This document shows, piece by piece, positions 1 through 5,620 of a stretch of 5,922 bases of DNA (its first letter is position 1; every line of letters starts with the position of its first letter). The DNA is from Armatimonadota bacterium (lineage in GTDB: Bacteria > Armatimonadota > Zipacnadia > Zipacnadales > VGFC01). The notes under the pieces were generated by a model, which saw nothing but the letters and a program-made list of their open reading frames with translations, did no database searches and was not told the origin of the DNA. Position numbers and translations under genes: made by a program. The stretch covers positions 1 to 5,922 of the forward strand of contig VGFB01000271.1 of the NCBI GenBank assembly GCA_016869015.1, written 5' to 3'.

Positions 1-1
1 C

Positions 2-1177
2 CAGGCCGACACCGAGACGCTCACGGGCGGTTCGCTGTTTGTCTTGGACGTCGGCGTGGCCGAGGCGGCCGCTCTCGACCAGGTGGCGGCGGACCACGCG
101 GCCCTGCGGGTACTCGTTGCCCAGAAGCAGCTCAATGCGGATGCGGCCCTCGCCGAGGCGCGGCGCTGGGACGCTCGGCCCTATGGCATCGCGCAGGCAG
201 AGGCGCAGTACCGCGCCGACCTGACCGCGGCGTTGGGCGGCTACGAGCGGGCCATCCAGGCGTCCTACGTCGAGTGGGCGGGCCTCTCGAGCGGCGTGTG
301 GGCCCAGCGCGGTTACAGCGCCGACGCGATGCTCGCGGCCATCCACGCCGATGTGACCCGCGCCGCTCAACGGGCAGGGGTTCACCCTCCGGCGGGCCAG
401 GCCCCGTGGTACCCGGGCGGAGGAGCCCCCTACGGAATCGGGCCCCGCGGTTGGTCGGGGGCCGGCACGGGTCAGGCCCTACAGGTGGCCGGCGAGTACG
501 GGGAGCGGTTCACGCTAGCCTACTCCGACGGCGGAATCGTGCGCCTGATCCGTCAGGGCGCCACGGTGTCAGCCTGTCTGGTGGCGGTGGGAGCCTACCC
601 CAGGCCTACCACGAAGCGGATCGTCTTCAGCGACGGCATGGTGGCGGAGGTCACGCGGCACGGGGCCGTGGTGTCGGCGCGCGTCCTGACGACCGGGACC
701 CCGGTCTCGCCCTCCATGTGCGTGACTCGCCCCATCGGCAGGGAGCCGTACGGGTCAGGCGGCGCGTACGCCTACCAGACGGCCGGCGTCATGTGGCAGT
801 GGGCCGCGGGCGGCGGTTCCCCCGCGCCCCCGGCTCCCGGGCCGGTCTGGGTGCCCCCGGTCGGCGCCCCCTCCGCCCTCCGGCCGCCGAGCCTCCTGGA
901 CGACCCGAACGCCGCCTTGGCGCCTATCGCCCGGTTTGACCAGCAGGTCACGGAGCACCGCCTGGCCTACCTGAACGCTCTGGTCGGGGCTCTGGGGCGA
1001 GCCGACGCCGACATCGCGGCTGGGGCGGCGCTCTCGCCGGCGCAACGCAGTCCGGCCCTTGCCGGCGCGATCGAGGCGCTGCGGCAGTCGGGCGTGGCGG
1101 CCTACGGCACCTACCGGCAACAGGTCGAGCAGGCGGCGCGCGACCTGGACGGCCTGGTCGCTCGCCCGCTCATCTAG
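2..1177 (+). CDS. Hypothetical protein with helical ends and a duplicated beta-rich core (5'-partial)
   Basis: I do not recognise this family. The frame is open from the first complete codon at base 2, and the TTG at 44 has no convincing ribosome binding site, so the gene very probably starts left of the window; 391 residues are visible. Residues are numbered from base 2. About 1-100 are Ala/Glu/Arg-rich and look helical or coiled-coil. About 120-155 are Gly/Pro-rich. The core at about 160-250 holds two similar segments, YSDGGIVRLIRQGATVSA (from residue 174) and FSDGMVAEVTRHGAVVSA (from residue 209), which suggests an internal duplication of a beta-hairpin unit. A Pro-rich linker (PAPPAPGPVWVPP) follows, then another Ala-rich helical segment to the end. 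This architecture would suit a surface, structural or scaffold protein, but that is a guess. Third positions are strongly GC, which supports real coding. No catalytic motif is visible. Confidence 0.75.
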   Translation, partial: QADTETLTGGSLFVLDVGVAEAAALDQVAADHAALRVLVAQKQLNADAALAEARRWDARPYGIAQAEAQYRADLTAALGGYERAIQASYVEWAGLSSGVWAQRGYSADAMLAAIHADVTRAAQRAGVHPPAGQAPWYPGGGAPYGIGPRGWSGAGTGQALQVAGEYGERFTLAYSDGGIVRLIRQGATVSACLVAVGAYPRPTTKRIVFSDGMVAEVTRHGAVVSARVLTTGTPVSPSMCVTRPIGREPYGSGGAYAYQTAGVMWQWAAGGGSPAPPAPGPVWVPPVGAPSALRPPSLLDDPNAALAPIARFDQQVTEHRLAYLNALVGALGRADADIAAGAALSPAQRSPALAGAIEALRQSGVAAYGTYRQQVEQAARDLDGLVARPLI

Positions 1178-1202
1178 TTCCCTGTCAGCCGTGGAGCCTT
1201 CG

Positions 1203-1289
1203 GTCGTCGTGGGTCGGCTCACCAGAGCCGACAGAGCCTTCAGGTCAATGCCGGACGGCGTCGGCTCTGGTGAGCCGACCCACGACGAC
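1203..1289. repeat. Inverted pair of REP-like hairpins (perfect 30-bp arms)
   Basis: Bases 1203-1232 and 1260-1289 are exact reverse complements over 30 bp, separated by 27 nt. Each arm contains the 20-nt unit GTCGGCTCACCAGAGCCGAC (1213-1232, and reversed at 1260-1279). That unit is itself a hairpin with an 8-bp stem (GTCGGCTC/GAGCCGAC) and an ACCA loop. GTGG lies directly 5' of the palindrome in both copies, so the two heads face outward. The same core occurs four more times at 5644-5872. The layout resembles a BIME, a pair of inverted REP elements, or a MITE-like non-autonomous element. It starts 25 nt after the stop of the upstream gene and could also stop transcription or protect a 3' end, although no T-tract follows. 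Confidence 0.88.
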
Positions 1290-1313
1290 TAACGGCAACA
1301 GCCAGAATCACGC

Positions 1314-1339
1314 TTGACAGAGCACTAGCGGCGTGTCAA
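1314..1339 (+). promoter_or_regulatory. TTGACA-N14-TGTCAA inverted repeat upstream of the isomerase-like gene
   Basis: TTGACA (1314-1319) and TGTCAA (1334-1339) are perfect 6-bp inverted half-sites with 14 nt between them, 28 nt before the start codon at 1368. TTGACA matches the sigma-70 -35 consensus, but 16-18 nt downstream there is only tcaacc/caaccg/aaccgt, so no good -10 box exists. The pair could be an operator for a dimeric repressor, or part of a promoter for an alternative sigma factor. A 6-bp pair can also arise by chance, so the call is weak. Confidence 0.3.
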
Positions 1340-1367
1340 CCGTGAGTTCGGGCGCGGGGGAACGACG

Positions 1368-2264
1368 ATGAACCGACGCTCGTTCGTGGCGACGGCCGGT
1401 GCGCTGGCTCTGGCAGAGCCGGTCGCGCGTCTGACCGCGCAGACAGGGGGACGACCGATGGCTCGTGACGGCGTGCAGATGTACTGGTTCAGCCAGCTGG
1501 CGGCCCGGGACGGGAAGGGGTTCGATGAGCTGATGCCCGAGTACCTCGCCATGACGGCCGAGGCCGGCTTCGCGAACGTGGAGACGGGGCTCACGTACTG
1601 CGCGACGGACGAGTCCACCCAGGCCTTCGCTGACCGGCTGAAGAGGGCGGGGCTTGGGCTGGCCGGGCTGTACTCGGGCGGCGCACTGCACGCCGAGCAC
1701 GCCGCCTCCGCCGTGCAGGCCATCCTCGACCAGGCCGCGCGGGCGAAGGCCATCGGCTGCCCCGGGGTCACCTGCAATCCGGACCCCATCGGCCGGGAGA
1801 AGACCGACGCGGAGCTGGCGACTCAGGCCTCGGCGCTCAACGACGTGGGTGCGGGGCTCGCGGAGTTGGGCCTCTTCTTCGGCATCCACACCCACGCGCC
1901 GGAGATGAGCCACAACGCCCGCGAGTTCCGGCATAACCTCGATTGCACAGGCCCGACGGTAGGGCTGTGCGCCGACTTCCACTGGATGTACCGCGGCGGG
2001 GGTGATCCGTACGCCCTCACCGAGCAGTACGCCGGCCGCATCGTGTCCACCCACCTGCGGAACTCGGTCGAGGCTGTCTGGGCCGAGGGGTTCTGCACCG
2101 GGGACTTGGATTACGGGCGGATCAAGGCCGCCCTGGACGAGGCGGGCTACGAGGGGCCGCTGACCGTGGAGATCGCCTGGGAGCCGCGCACACCGGATAC
2201 GCGTCCCCCGCTGCAGACCCTCCGCATGAGCCGCGAGTACCTGCGCGAGGCGTTCGGGGTGTAG
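1368..2264 (+). CDS. Tat-exported sugar phosphate isomerase/epimerase-like TIM barrel protein
   Basis: This 298-residue protein fits the xylose isomerase-like TIM barrel superfamily (AP endonuclease 2 fold), whose members isomerise or epimerise sugars or inositol derivatives using a divalent metal. Visible features are VETGLTY (E72) after an early strand, FGIHTHAPEM (H174, H176) like the usual HNH segment, CADFHW (D203, H205), STHLRN (H229, usual position of the metal histidine) and TVEIAW (E268, the late barrel glutamate). The N-terminus NRRSFVATAGALALA has the twin-arginine RRxF pattern and a short hydrophobic stretch, so the folded, metal-loaded enzyme is probably exported by Tat. The ATG at 1368 follows GGGGGAA with about 5 nt spacing. 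A second ATG at 1458 (Met31, after GGGGGA with 6 nt spacing) would give a cytosolic form. It converges with the dehydrogenase gene and is not in its operon. The substrate cannot be told from sequence. Confidence 0.85.
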   Translation: MNRRSFVATAGALALAEPVARLTAQTGGRPMARDGVQMYWFSQLAARDGKGFDELMPEYLAMTAEAGFANVETGLTYCATDESTQAFADRLKRAGLGLAGLYSGGALHAEHAASAVQAILDQAARAKAIGCPGVTCNPDPIGREKTDAELATQASALNDVGAGLAELGLFFGIHTHAPEMSHNAREFRHNLDCTGPTVGLCADFHWMYRGGGDPYALTEQYAGRIVSTHLRNSVEAVWAEGFCTGDLDYGRIKAALDEAGYEGPLTVEIAWEPRTPDTRPPLQTLRMSREYLREAFGV

Positions 2265-2269
2265 CGGCA

Positions 2270-2323
2270 GCTCGGGAACATGACCCACTTCGGTCGGACC
2301 GGACTGGGACCATGTCCCCGAGC
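2270..2323. terminator. Imperfect palindrome between convergent genes, probable bidirectional terminator
   Basis: The 75-nt gap between two converging genes is mostly taken up by one long stem-loop. The outer stem pairs GCTCGGG (2270-2276) with CCCGAGC (2317-2323). It continues through ACATG/CATGT and CCCA/TGGG with small internal loops, and ends in an inner CGGTC-G-GACCG palindrome (2291-2301). The stem reads equally well from both strands and lies 5 nt past one stop codon and 16 nt before the other. There is no clear T-run on either side, so it may work as an I-shaped or non-canonical terminator, or as a 3'-end protector. Confidence 0.55.
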
Positions 2324-2339
2324 CGTGTCTCCTCTCCGC

Positions 2340-3395
2340 CTACGCCAACCCAACCTCCCGCCCACCTTCCGCCGAGGCGTAGATGGCGTCCAGAATCCGC
2401 TGCGTCACAATCGCCTGCTCGCCGGGCACGGGCGAGGGCTTCCCCTTCCGGATCGCGTCGACGAAGTCGTAGACCTCTTCCGCGTGGGAGGCCTGGCCCG
2501 CCTCCGGAATGACCTGCGGCTTGGCGTTGGTCAGCATCCCGAACTCCTCGCGGACCAGCGTCAGCGAGTCCCAGTTCCAGTCGATCCCGCCCTTCTTGCC
2601 GCTCAGGAAGCAGCTGAAGGTCCCCTCGGGCGCGTTGACGGCCCAGCTCGTCTCGAGCGTGCAGACGGCGCCGTTCTCGAAGCGGATCAGCGCCATCGCC
2701 AGCTCCTCGGGTACGGTGTAGCGTTTCGGATCGTGCTTCATGATCGACTTCTTGTTCGCGAGCTCCAGGTACAGCGCCGCGCTGACCGTAACAGGCTTCG
2801 GGAACTCCATCATCCACAGACACCAGTCCAGGATGTGCACCCCCAGGTCGTAGATCGGGCCGCCGGCGGACATCTCCTTCAGCGTGAACGCGCCCCACGC
2901 GGGCACGCCGCGCGGGCGGAGCAGGCTGGCCCGGGCCCAGTAGATGTCGCCGATGGCCCTCGAGGCGCGCTTGGCCGCCTGAGCCGAGGGCAGGTAGCGG
3001 CAGCTCTGCGCGATCATGAGCAGCTTGCGGGCCTTCTTGCCCGCCGCGATCATCGCCTCGCCGTCGGCCGCGCAGACCGTCATCGGCTTCTCGACGATGA
3101 CATGCGCCCCGGCCTTGAACGCCGCGATGGTCGGGTCCTTGTGGAAGCAGTTCGGTGTGCAGACGTCGACGATGTCCAGGTCGACCTTGCCCAGCATCTC
3201 GGCGTAGTCCTCAAAGCACATCTCCGGCGGCAGCCCAAAGCGCGTCCGAGCGGCCTCGCGCGCCGCCGGGTTCACGTCCGCCACCGCTACCAGTTCAGCC
3301 ACCCCGTCCCCCTTCAGCTTGCTCCACCCGGGCATGTGCGCATCCCGCGCAATGCCCCCGAAACCAATGAAACCGACCTGCAGTGCCCTGCCCAT
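2340..3395 (-). CDS. Gfo/Idh/MocA family NAD(P)-dependent oxidoreductase
   Basis: The 351 residues match the usual length of Gfo/Idh/MocA dehydrogenases, which oxidise or reduce a hydroxyl of sugars, inositols or related polyols. The N-terminal Rossmann domain begins with GFIGFGGIA (residues 8-16). D40 ends the second strand (VAVADVNP), which favours NAD over NADP. The VEKPM segment holds the family EKP motif at 102-104, with K103 the usual catalytic lysine. The C-terminal alpha/beta domain has GGPIYDLGVHILD (178-190), with D183 and H187 the usual catalytic pair. No signal peptide is visible, so it should be cytosolic. The ATG is preceded by GGGAGGG (minus strand, 3412-3406) with a 10-nt spacer. 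It lies 176 nt downstream of the cupin on the same strand, so it may be read from that transcript or from its own promoter. The family is certain; the substrate is unknown. Confidence 0.93.
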   Translation of the reverse strand: MGRALQVGFIGFGGIARDAHMPGWSKLKGDGVAELVAVADVNPAAREAARTRFGLPPEMCFEDYAEMLGKVDLDIVDVCTPNCFHKDPTIAAFKAGAHVIVEKPMTVCAADGEAMIAAGKKARKLLMIAQSCRYLPSAQAAKRASRAIGDIYWARASLLRPRGVPAWGAFTLKEMSAGGPIYDLGVHILDWCLWMMEFPKPVTVSAALYLELANKKSIMKHDPKRYTVPEELAMALIRFENGAVCTLETSWAVNAPEGTFSCFLSGKKGGIDWNWDSLTLVREEFGMLTNAKPQVIPEAGQASHAEEVYDFVDAIRKGKPSPVPGEQAIVTQRILDAIYASAEGGREVGLA

Positions 3396-3442
3396 TCTTG
3401 ATTGACCCTCCCAGTCGTTCTCCCTGCGGCGTCTTCACGTCA

Positions 3443-3557
3443 GCCGGCAAGCGCGTCGGCCGGCACAATACCGTCTGGTACGCGCGACTCCTCGTTAGGA
3501 GCGTAGACTGTGCGTTTCGCAACGCACAACCGCGCGTCTCGATGTTCCTGGACGCGC
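3443..3557 (-). other. Run of stem-loops in the cupin-to-dehydrogenase spacer
   Basis: The 176-nt spacer (3396-3571) contains no gene that I can support but several inverted repeats. Read on the minus strand from the cupin they are: GCGCGTC/GACGCGC (3557-3551 with 3538-3532, 12-nt loop); TGTGCGTT-GCGA-AACGCACA (3528-3509), a perfect 8-bp stem with a GNRA-type tetraloop; CTCCT-AACG-AGGAG (3501-3488); and GCCGGC paired with GCCGGC (3464-3459 with 3448-3443). They lie 15-129 nt after the cupin stop codon. They could terminate or attenuate the cupin transcript, or form a structured leader for the dehydrogenase. No T-tract follows any of them, and I see no convincing -35/-10 pair and no riboswitch class that I recognise. 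Confidence 0.45.
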
Positions 3558-3571
3558 TCCCCAGGGCTCAC

Positions 3572-3970
3572 CTACCGAGCGCAGCGGCTGGGCTCGACCT
3601 CGAAGGTCCGTCCGGCGGCCCCTTCCTCCACGATCACCTCATCTGCCTCGTCCCACGCCGGGACGCCGAACACGACCGTGGTGAAGCCGCCCCAGCCGCG
3701 ATGGGGCGTTCTCGGCGGGATGAGGAGGGCCGTGCCCGGCCGCACCTCGACCGTCTCTTTGCCGACCTGCATCGAGCCGCGGCCTTCGAGGACGTAGTAG
3801 AACTCGGTGCAGCGCTCGTGGTAGTGCAGCTGCGCGTCGTGGATCGTGGTGACGTGCAGGTTCGCGGCGTCCGTGTCGCGGTAGGTGAAGACACGGACGC
3901 TCCTGCCGCAGGCGGAGTGGACGACCGTGTCGACCTCCTCGACGTGCCGGGCCAGCGGGCCGTCGGCCAT
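3572..3970 (-). CDS. Single-domain cupin (cupin_2-like) metal-binding protein
   Basis: This 132-residue protein is one small beta-barrel cupin. Cupin motif 1 is visible as LHYHERCTEFYYVLEGRG, with H49, H51 and E56 as expected metal ligands, and motif 2 as PGTALLIPPRTPHRGWG, with H90 as the fourth ligand. Small stand-alone cupins of this kind include sugar or keto-acid isomerases, dioxygenases and ligand-binding proteins, so the reaction cannot be named. The start was set at the ATG at 3970, preceded by GGAAGGGTAGGGAG (last G 4 nt from the start), rather than the longer GTG at 4060, because the extra residues are not cupin-like and would overlap the membrane peptide gene upstream. That gene ends 8 nt before this start, so the two are probably co-transcribed and possibly translationally coupled. 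No signal peptide is visible. Confidence 0.88.
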   Translation of the reverse strand: MADGPLARHVEEVDTVVHSACGRSVRVFTYRDTDAANLHVTTIHDAQLHYHERCTEFYYVLEGRGSMQVGKETVEVRPGTALLIPPRTPHRGWGGFTTVVFGVPAWDEADEVIVEEGAAGRTFEVEPSRCAR

Positions 3971-3978
3971 GCCGCTCC

Positions 3979-4098
3979 CTACCCTTCCTTGTTCACTCGC
4001 CGGGTCTTCCAGGCCAGCACAATGGGGATGATGATCAGAACGAGGAGCAGCACCCCGCACAGGATCATCTCCCCCAGCCCAATGCGCATGAAGAACAT
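3979..4098 (-). CDS. 39-residue single-pass membrane peptide
   Basis: This short gene encodes a 39-residue peptide. Residues 1-10 (MFFMRIGLGE) lead into a hydrophobic segment at about 11-30 (MILCGVLLLVLIIIPIVLAW), followed by a basic tail KTRRVNKEG. By the positive-inside rule this is a single-span inner-membrane peptide with its C-terminus in the cytoplasm. Support for coding: a GGAG ribosome binding site 7 nt before the ATG, a stop only 8 nt before the cupin start, and a clear transmembrane-plus-basic-tail pattern that random high-GC sequence rarely gives. The GLGE-plus-hydrophobic start recalls the N-terminus of TatA/TatB, but the FGP hinge and the following amphipathic helix are missing, so I do not call it TatA. 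It may anchor or regulate a partner, perhaps the cupin. The function is unknown. Confidence 0.6.
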   Translation of the reverse strand: MFFMRIGLGEMILCGVLLLVLIIIPIVLAWKTRRVNKEG

Positions 4099-4113
4099 GC
4101 GGCAGCTCCGCTC

Positions 4114-4167
4114 GAGCGCTGCTCCGACGCCATCTGCCGTCGTAGGTCGGAGCGCTGCTCCGACGCC
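4114..4167. repeat. GTAG-headed REP-like hairpin with an 18-bp partial duplicate
   Basis: GTAG (4142-4145) directly precedes GTCGGAGC-GCT-GCTCCGAC (4146-4164), a perfect 8-bp stem with a 3-nt loop. Its right half, GAGCGCTGCTCCGACGCC, occurs at 4150-4167 and again at 4114-4131, a direct repeat 36 bp apart. GCTCCGAC of the left copy can also pair with GTCGGAGC of the right one, so alternative folds are possible. The head and stem start (GTCGTAGGTCGG) match the GTCGTGGGTCGG of the repeat at 1203-1289 apart from one base, which suggests two subclasses of one element. It fills most of the 76-nt gap between argG and the membrane peptide gene, and could weaken or stop read-through or protect the argG mRNA 3' end. 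Confidence 0.7.
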
Positions 4168-4174
4168 GTCGCCC

Positions 4175-5374
4175 CTACTTCGGCGGGCGGACGCGCGCGG
4201 CGACGGCGGCCGGGAGGCCGAAGATCTTGATGAAGCCCGCCGAAGCCGCCTGATCGAAGCGCCCGCCGGCCTCGTACGTCGCCAGCTTCAGGTCGTAGAG
4301 CGAGTGTGGGCTCTCGCGGGCGACGGGCGCCGCCGTGCCCTTATACAGCTCCATCGTGACGCAGCCGGTGACGGTCCGCTGGCTCTCGTCGATGAAGGCG
4401 TCGATGGCGTTGCGCAGCGGCGTGTACCAGAGGCCGTAGTACACCAGTTCGGCGTACTTCTGCTCGAGGTACGGCTTGAAGTGCGCGGTCTCGCGGTCGA
4501 GGGTCAGGGCCTCCAGGTCGCGATGGGCGGCGAGGAGGATCGTCGCGGCCGGCGTCTCGTAGAGCTCGCGCGACTTGATCCCCACCAGCCGGTTCTCCAT
4601 CATGTCCACGCGACCGATGCCGTGACGGCCCCCGCGCGCGTTGAGGTCCTGCACCAGCTCCACGCCCGACAGCCGCGTGCCGTCCAGGCCCACCGGGATG
4701 CCGGCCTCGAACTCGATCACGACCGTCTCGGGTTCGTCGGGAGCCTCCGCCGGGTTCACCGTCCAGCTCCATGCGTCCTCGGGGGGCTTCTCGCTGGCGA
4801 TCTCCACCGGACCGCACTCGATCGAGTGGCCCCAGAGGTTGGTGTCGGTCGAGTACGGGCTCGCCTTCGTCACGGGGACGGGGATGCCGTGCTCGCGCGC
4901 GTAGTCCATCTCGGCGGCCCGGTCGGTCCCGAACTCCCACTCTCGCACGGGGGCGATGACCTTCAGCTCCGGTGCGAACACCGAGTACGTCACCTCGAAC
5001 CGGACCTGATCGTTCCCCTGCCCCGTGCAGCCGTGCGCCAGGAACTCCGCGCCCTCCGCCTGCGCGACTTCCACCTGCTTGCGCGCCAGCAGCGGACGCG
5101 CCAGGGCCGTGAAGGCCGGGTAGCGGCCCTCGTACAGCAGGTTGGACTTGATCGCGCGGGAGATGAAGTCCGCGAAGAACTCCTCCTTCGCGTCGACCAC
5201 GATGGCCTTGAGCGCCCCGACTTGCTCGGCCTTCTTGCGGATGCCCTCGTAGTCACGCTCCTCGCCGACGTCCACCGAGACGGCAATGACCTCGACGCCC
5301 TTCTTGTCCTGCAGCCACTTCAGGCAGACGGAGGTGTCCAGCCCGCCCGAGTACGCCAGCACGCATTTCGCCAT
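4175..5374 (-). CDS. argG: Argininosuccinate synthase
   Basis: ArgG joins citrulline and aspartate using ATP, releasing AMP and pyrophosphate, to make argininosuccinate in the penultimate step of arginine synthesis; it acts in the cytoplasm, usually as a tetramer. The 399-residue length is typical. The N-terminal PP-loop AYSGGLDTS (residues 7-15) binds ATP. Other conserved segments are YEGRYP (81-86) followed by TALARPL, HGCTGQGNDQVRFE (114-127) and SPYSTDTNLWGHSIE. ARGGRHGIGRVDMMENRLVGIKSRE and YGLWYTPLR are also present. The residue at 119 is Gln, where the family signature GxTxKGNDxxRF normally has Lys. The ATG follows GAAAGGA with a 10-nt spacer. No other arg gene is present, and I see no ARG-box-like palindrome upstream. 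A REP-like hairpin follows the stop codon. Confidence 0.97.
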   Translation of the reverse strand: MAKCVLAYSGGLDTSVCLKWLQDKKGVEVIAVSVDVGEERDYEGIRKKAEQVGALKAIVVDAKEEFFADFISRAIKSNLLYEGRYPAFTALARPLLARKQVEVAQAEGAEFLAHGCTGQGNDQVRFEVTYSVFAPELKVIAPVREWEFGTDRAAEMDYAREHGIPVPVTKASPYSTDTNLWGHSIECGPVEIASEKPPEDAWSWTVNPAEAPDEPETVVIEFEAGIPVGLDGTRLSGVELVQDLNARGGRHGIGRVDMMENRLVGIKSRELYETPAATILLAAHRDLEALTLDRETAHFKPYLEQKYAELVYYGLWYTPLRNAIDAFIDESQRTVTGCVTMELYKGTAAPVARESPHSLYDLKLATYEAGGRFDQAASAGFIKIFGLPAAVAARVRPPK

Positions 5375-5620
5375 GGTTCACTCGTCCTTTCGCTCACCTC
5401 GGTCACTCGGCCCCTGAAGCCTCCCGGGCGGAGCGGCCGTGACGTAGGGACCCCTGTGGAACGTCTTACGACGGCGCCGGCCGACGGTTCCGGTACAAGG
5501 TCGGGGGCAGTTTCCCCTCGCCCCGTCGCCCGCCCTCTCGGAGGAATCGAGCCGGCCAGGCGGAAATGTGCCGAACCACACGCGAACCAACGGCCTCTCG
5601 CCATCCCGTGGCCGTCGTTC
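5375..5620. other. Gene-free region upstream of argG
   Basis: About 245 bp between the argG start and the repeat array contain no gene that I can support. Open frames here on the minus strand begin inside the repeats and have Arg/Gly-rich compositions typical of shadow translation. No tRNA, known riboswitch or ARG box was recognised. A short GGGG-AAACTG-CCCC hairpin (5507-5520) is present on the minus strand. The argG promoter must lie here or farther right, but no -35/-10 pair is convincing. Confidence 0.5.

Noticed and set aside
44..1177. Start of the first gene at the TTG at 44
   Set aside because: The frame is open to the window edge and no good ribosome binding site precedes the TTG, so the gene is treated as 5'-partial.
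1308..2288. 326-residue minus-strand open frame opposite the isomerase-like gene
   Set aside because: It is a shadow in high-GC sequence; the plus strand carries the barrel motifs.
2280..3401. 373-residue plus-strand open frame opposite the dehydrogenase
   Set aside because: It is antisense to a clear Gfo/Idh/MocA gene with intact motifs and has no domain of its own.
3971..4060. Longer cupin start at the GTG at 4060
   Set aside because: The added 30 residues are not cupin-like and overlap the membrane peptide gene, while the ATG at 3970 has a strong ribosome binding site.
3979..4098. Calling the small membrane peptide TatA or TatE
   Set aside because: The hydrophobic start is only loosely similar; the FGP hinge and amphipathic helix that define the family are absent.
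5375..5620. tRNA or riboswitch upstream of argG
   Set aside because: GGTTC-like strings occur, but no cloverleaf, anticodon arm or known riboswitch core could be assembled.
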